Assembly: GCA_000697335.1 (NCBI GenBank) | Contig: JNEM01009911.1 | Coordinates: forward strand, 1-10,076 | Reading direction: 5' to 3' | DNA from: Conidiobolus incongruus B7586 | Lineage: Eukaryota > Entomophthoromycota > Entomophthoromycetes > Entomophthorales > Conidiobolaceae | DNA: 10,076 nt | In this document: in pieces, positions 8,284 through 10,076 of the stretch | Layout of the letters: each line of letters begins with the position of its first letter | Numbering within the stretch: position 1 is the first letter of the stretch | Notes under the pieces: model-generated | The model's database searches: none | What the model saw: the letters and a program-made list of their open reading frames with translations, nothing else | Told to the model about the DNA's origin: nothing | Position numbers and translations under genes: made by a program

Positions 8284-8751
8284 ATGCAAATTAAATCCAT
8301 TGTCGCTATCGCTTTTGCCGCCGTTGTTGCTGCTGCTGATTCCAGCTCTGCTGCTCCATCTGCTTCTGCTTCTGCTAGTTCATCGGCTCCCTCCCCAACT
8401 CCCACCAAATCTGCTCTCGAACAATGTTTTATCAAAAATAATTGTGGTAATGATGTCAATTGTCAAGCTGGATGCGCTGGTGTTCCCAATCCCTCCGCAA
8501 GTCAAGTGAATGCTATTACCAATTGTGTCGCTCAATGTAACAACACTCAACCTCTCGATGTATATACTGCCTGCCAATCTAAGTGTATTAGCCAAATGAT
8601 TACCAACCAAACTGTTCCTTCTTCGAGTGCCTCTGGTTCTGGTAATAAGAATGGAACCTCACCTTCAGGATCTTCTGGAGCAGCTCCTGCACACATGTAC
8701 GCTTCTGCTCTTGGTGCCATCACCCTCTTTGCTATGTATGTCGCTTTGTAA
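8284..8751 (+). CDS. Secreted eight-cysteine, Ser-rich protein, probably GPI-anchored (155 aa)
   Basis: The start at 8284 (ACCATGC) is chosen over the in-frame ATG at 8239 for two reasons: it gives a canonical signal peptide (MQIKSIVAIAFAAVVAAA, residues 1-18) and it fits the TATA box spacing. A Ser/Ala/Pro-rich segment follows (19-43), likely O-glycosylated. The core (44-105) holds eight Cys at 48, 54, 60, 64, 81, 85, 97 and 101, spaced x5, x5, x3, x16, x3, x11, x3, so three CxxxC pairs occur. N-glycosylation sequons lie at N86, N108 and N123. A Ser/Gly-rich stalk (112-133) leads to a hydrophobic tail (MYASALGAITLFAMYVAL) with small residues before it, as in GPI signals. Eight Cys recalls CFEM proteins, but the spacing does not match CFEM. 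Location at the plasma membrane or wall is inferred, and the molecular role is unknown. Codons are more G+C-rich than the flanks. Confidence 0.9.
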   Translation: MQIKSIVAIAFAAVVAAADSSSAAPSASASASSSAPSPTPTKSALEQCFIKNNCGNDVNCQAGCAGVPNPSASQVNAITNCVAQCNNTQPLDVYTACQSKCISQMITNQTVPSSSASGSGNKNGTSPSGSSGAAPAHMYASALGAITLFAMYVAL

Positions 8752-8863
8752 ATCGACTTTCCATGACCCTTTCAATTTTCTGTTCCCTTGATCATCATGT
8801 ATAAATTCCAATATAAGAAATGTGAGAAATAATGCATTCAACAATTTAAATGAGATATTAATT

Positions 8864-8869
8864 AATAAA
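8864..8869 (+). terminator. Possible polyadenylation signal of the eight-Cys protein gene
   Basis: AATAAA lies 113 nt after the TAA at 8749-8751, at the point where composition falls back to the A+T-rich background. A chance match is quite possible. Confidence 0.25.
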
Positions 8870-10076
8870 TATATGTATAAGGATAATTTCTAACTTTCTA
8901 ATTAACATCAAACCATATTATGTTATTTCATTCCTCTACATTTTTTACCAATTGAGAGATATTTTGGTCTTTTTAGAACCTAAATATAACTATTACTAAG
9001 GAATTAAAAACCCCCTATCTATAAATAACTCAAACCTACTAAATATTTAGTTATTCATAATTTTACAACTATAAAAAAACAAAATCAACAAATTTTAATT
9101 GATACGATTCATATTTTTTTATATTAAAATTTTTAAAAATTAAAAAAGTAAAATTTTTTTTATAATTTAAACAATATAATTAAATTAAAAATTAATATAA
9201 TTATAATTAATTTAAATTTAATCTTTATAATAATTTTATTGAAATATTTCTTTAAAAAATAATTATAAAGAGTGATTAGAAAGAAAAAGGTGATGAGATT
9301 ATAACTTTGTTTTATTAATTTTAATTTTTATTTCAAAGAATTTAAAAGGATATTGTTCATAAAGCTGAAACTTTGAAAGGGTAATTATTTAGAAATATCA
9401 ATATTGCTATTTCAAATTAATTTTAGGACTTCCTTATTGTATAATCTTATAAAATAATAAAATTATTATTTAATAATCATTTATTAAAATTTGATTAATA
9501 CTCAAAAACTGAGTTCTTATTACCTTTTTACTCAGTAAATTTAGTTACGAATTATATATTATCAGATTTAATCATAAAAATAAATTATAATAATTAATTC
9601 ATATTTATATATCACAAATTACACTATCAAATTCAAAGTAAATCAAGAAATTTTTATAATTATTAAAGTGAATTTATCTATAAATCAGTCTAATTAAATA
9701 ATTGTATATATACTTTAATATTAAATGAAGATTTCCTAATCCAACCCAAGTATAAAATTTTTTTAAGACCATCACATATAATATCAAGGAAAACTCTAAA
9801 GACTTAAATTTTTAAATTTATATTCATTACTATCTTTAAAATAGATCTATAAAATTTTTGGTTATTAAACTTAAATTGATTATAAATATCATTATAATAT
9901 AAAAAATTTTCGAATATTAAAATTTCTATAATTAAATAAAACTTATTATATATAAAGGCAAAAAATTATTGAAAATATAGAAAATATTCAATAATAATGA
10001 AAATTTATTCATTATTATATATTATTTTAAAATAATATAATATTTTAAATATATTTCTTTAATATTTTAATTAAAC
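8870..10076. other. A+T-rich stretch to the window end, no gene seen
   Basis: No open frame or spliced coding series can be supported. A promoter-like motif at 9011-9027 stands out. A short codon-like patch at 9349-9380 (reading DIVHKAETLK, then GGGTAATT) could be a stray exon or remnant but has no joinable neighbours. The last 700 bases are almost pure A/T. Confidence 0.6.
9011..9027 (+). promoter_or_regulatory. Orphan promoter-like motif (CCCCCT + TATAAATA)
   Basis: A CCCCCT run (stress-element-like CCCCT) is followed four bases later by TATAAATA, then by an A/C-rich tract resembling a fungal 5' leader (about 9060-9095). No coding region follows within the window, so a non-coding transcript, a distant exon or chance are all possible. 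Confidence 0.2.

Noticed and set aside
8229-8610. Other ORFs over the eight-Cys protein gene, on both strands
   Set aside because: They are frame shadows. Only the 8284-8751 frame shows signal peptide, cysteine pattern, sequons and GPI-type tail.
9349-9380. Possible small exon reading DIVHKAETLK before a GTAATT donor
   Set aside because: An in-frame stop lies just upstream, no good acceptor precedes it, and the segment after the next AG ends quickly. It is too short to call.

Overview
The window is very A+T-rich eukaryotic DNA, and the genes stand out as islands of higher G+C. The gene style points to a fungus: small GT-AG introns of about 51-72 nt, a Ser/Ala/Pro-rich secreted protein with a GPI-type tail, and a fungal-looking MAPEG enzyme. 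The low G+C and low gene density suggest an early-diverging lineage, for example the Conidiobolus/Entomophthorales group or another low-GC zygomycete or chytrid-like fungus. This placement is inference, as no rRNA or phylogenetic marker is present.

Four protein-coding genes are supported, all on the + strand. (1) At 2-1663 is the 3' part of a collagen-like Gly-X-Y repeat protein. It runs off the left edge, and its true frame has no ATG until the second-last codon, so ATG-based ORF finding misses it. It is built from near-identical 306-bp (102-residue) tandem repeats. (2) At 2836-3222 is a three-exon gene for a 91-residue, very Lys-rich protein with an acidic MDID-type end, probably nuclear or nucleolar. 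(3) At 4768-5464 is a five-exon gene for a 152-residue MAPEG protein, a clear microsomal glutathione S-transferase 3 relative. A palindromic TGACGTCA site and a TATA-like box lie upstream. (4) At 8284-8751 is an intronless gene for a 155-residue secreted, eight-cysteine protein that is probably GPI-anchored. A TATA box and two CCAATCA-type boxes lie upstream.

The remaining stretches (about 1.66-2.8 kb, 3.2-4.6 kb, 5.5-8.0 kb and 8.75-10.08 kb) are A+T-rich with simple repeats. They hold no convincing gene, tRNA, transposon or virus-derived element that I can see. One orphan promoter-like motif lies near 9011-9027.

The genes do not form an obvious pathway. Two of the four products (collagen-like and eight-Cys GPI) are probably cell-surface proteins, which may reflect wall or adhesion biology. 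I see no CRISPR, defence island or other clearly new multi-gene system. The most noteworthy items are the collagen-like repeat protein and the unusual CxxxC-rich GPI protein.
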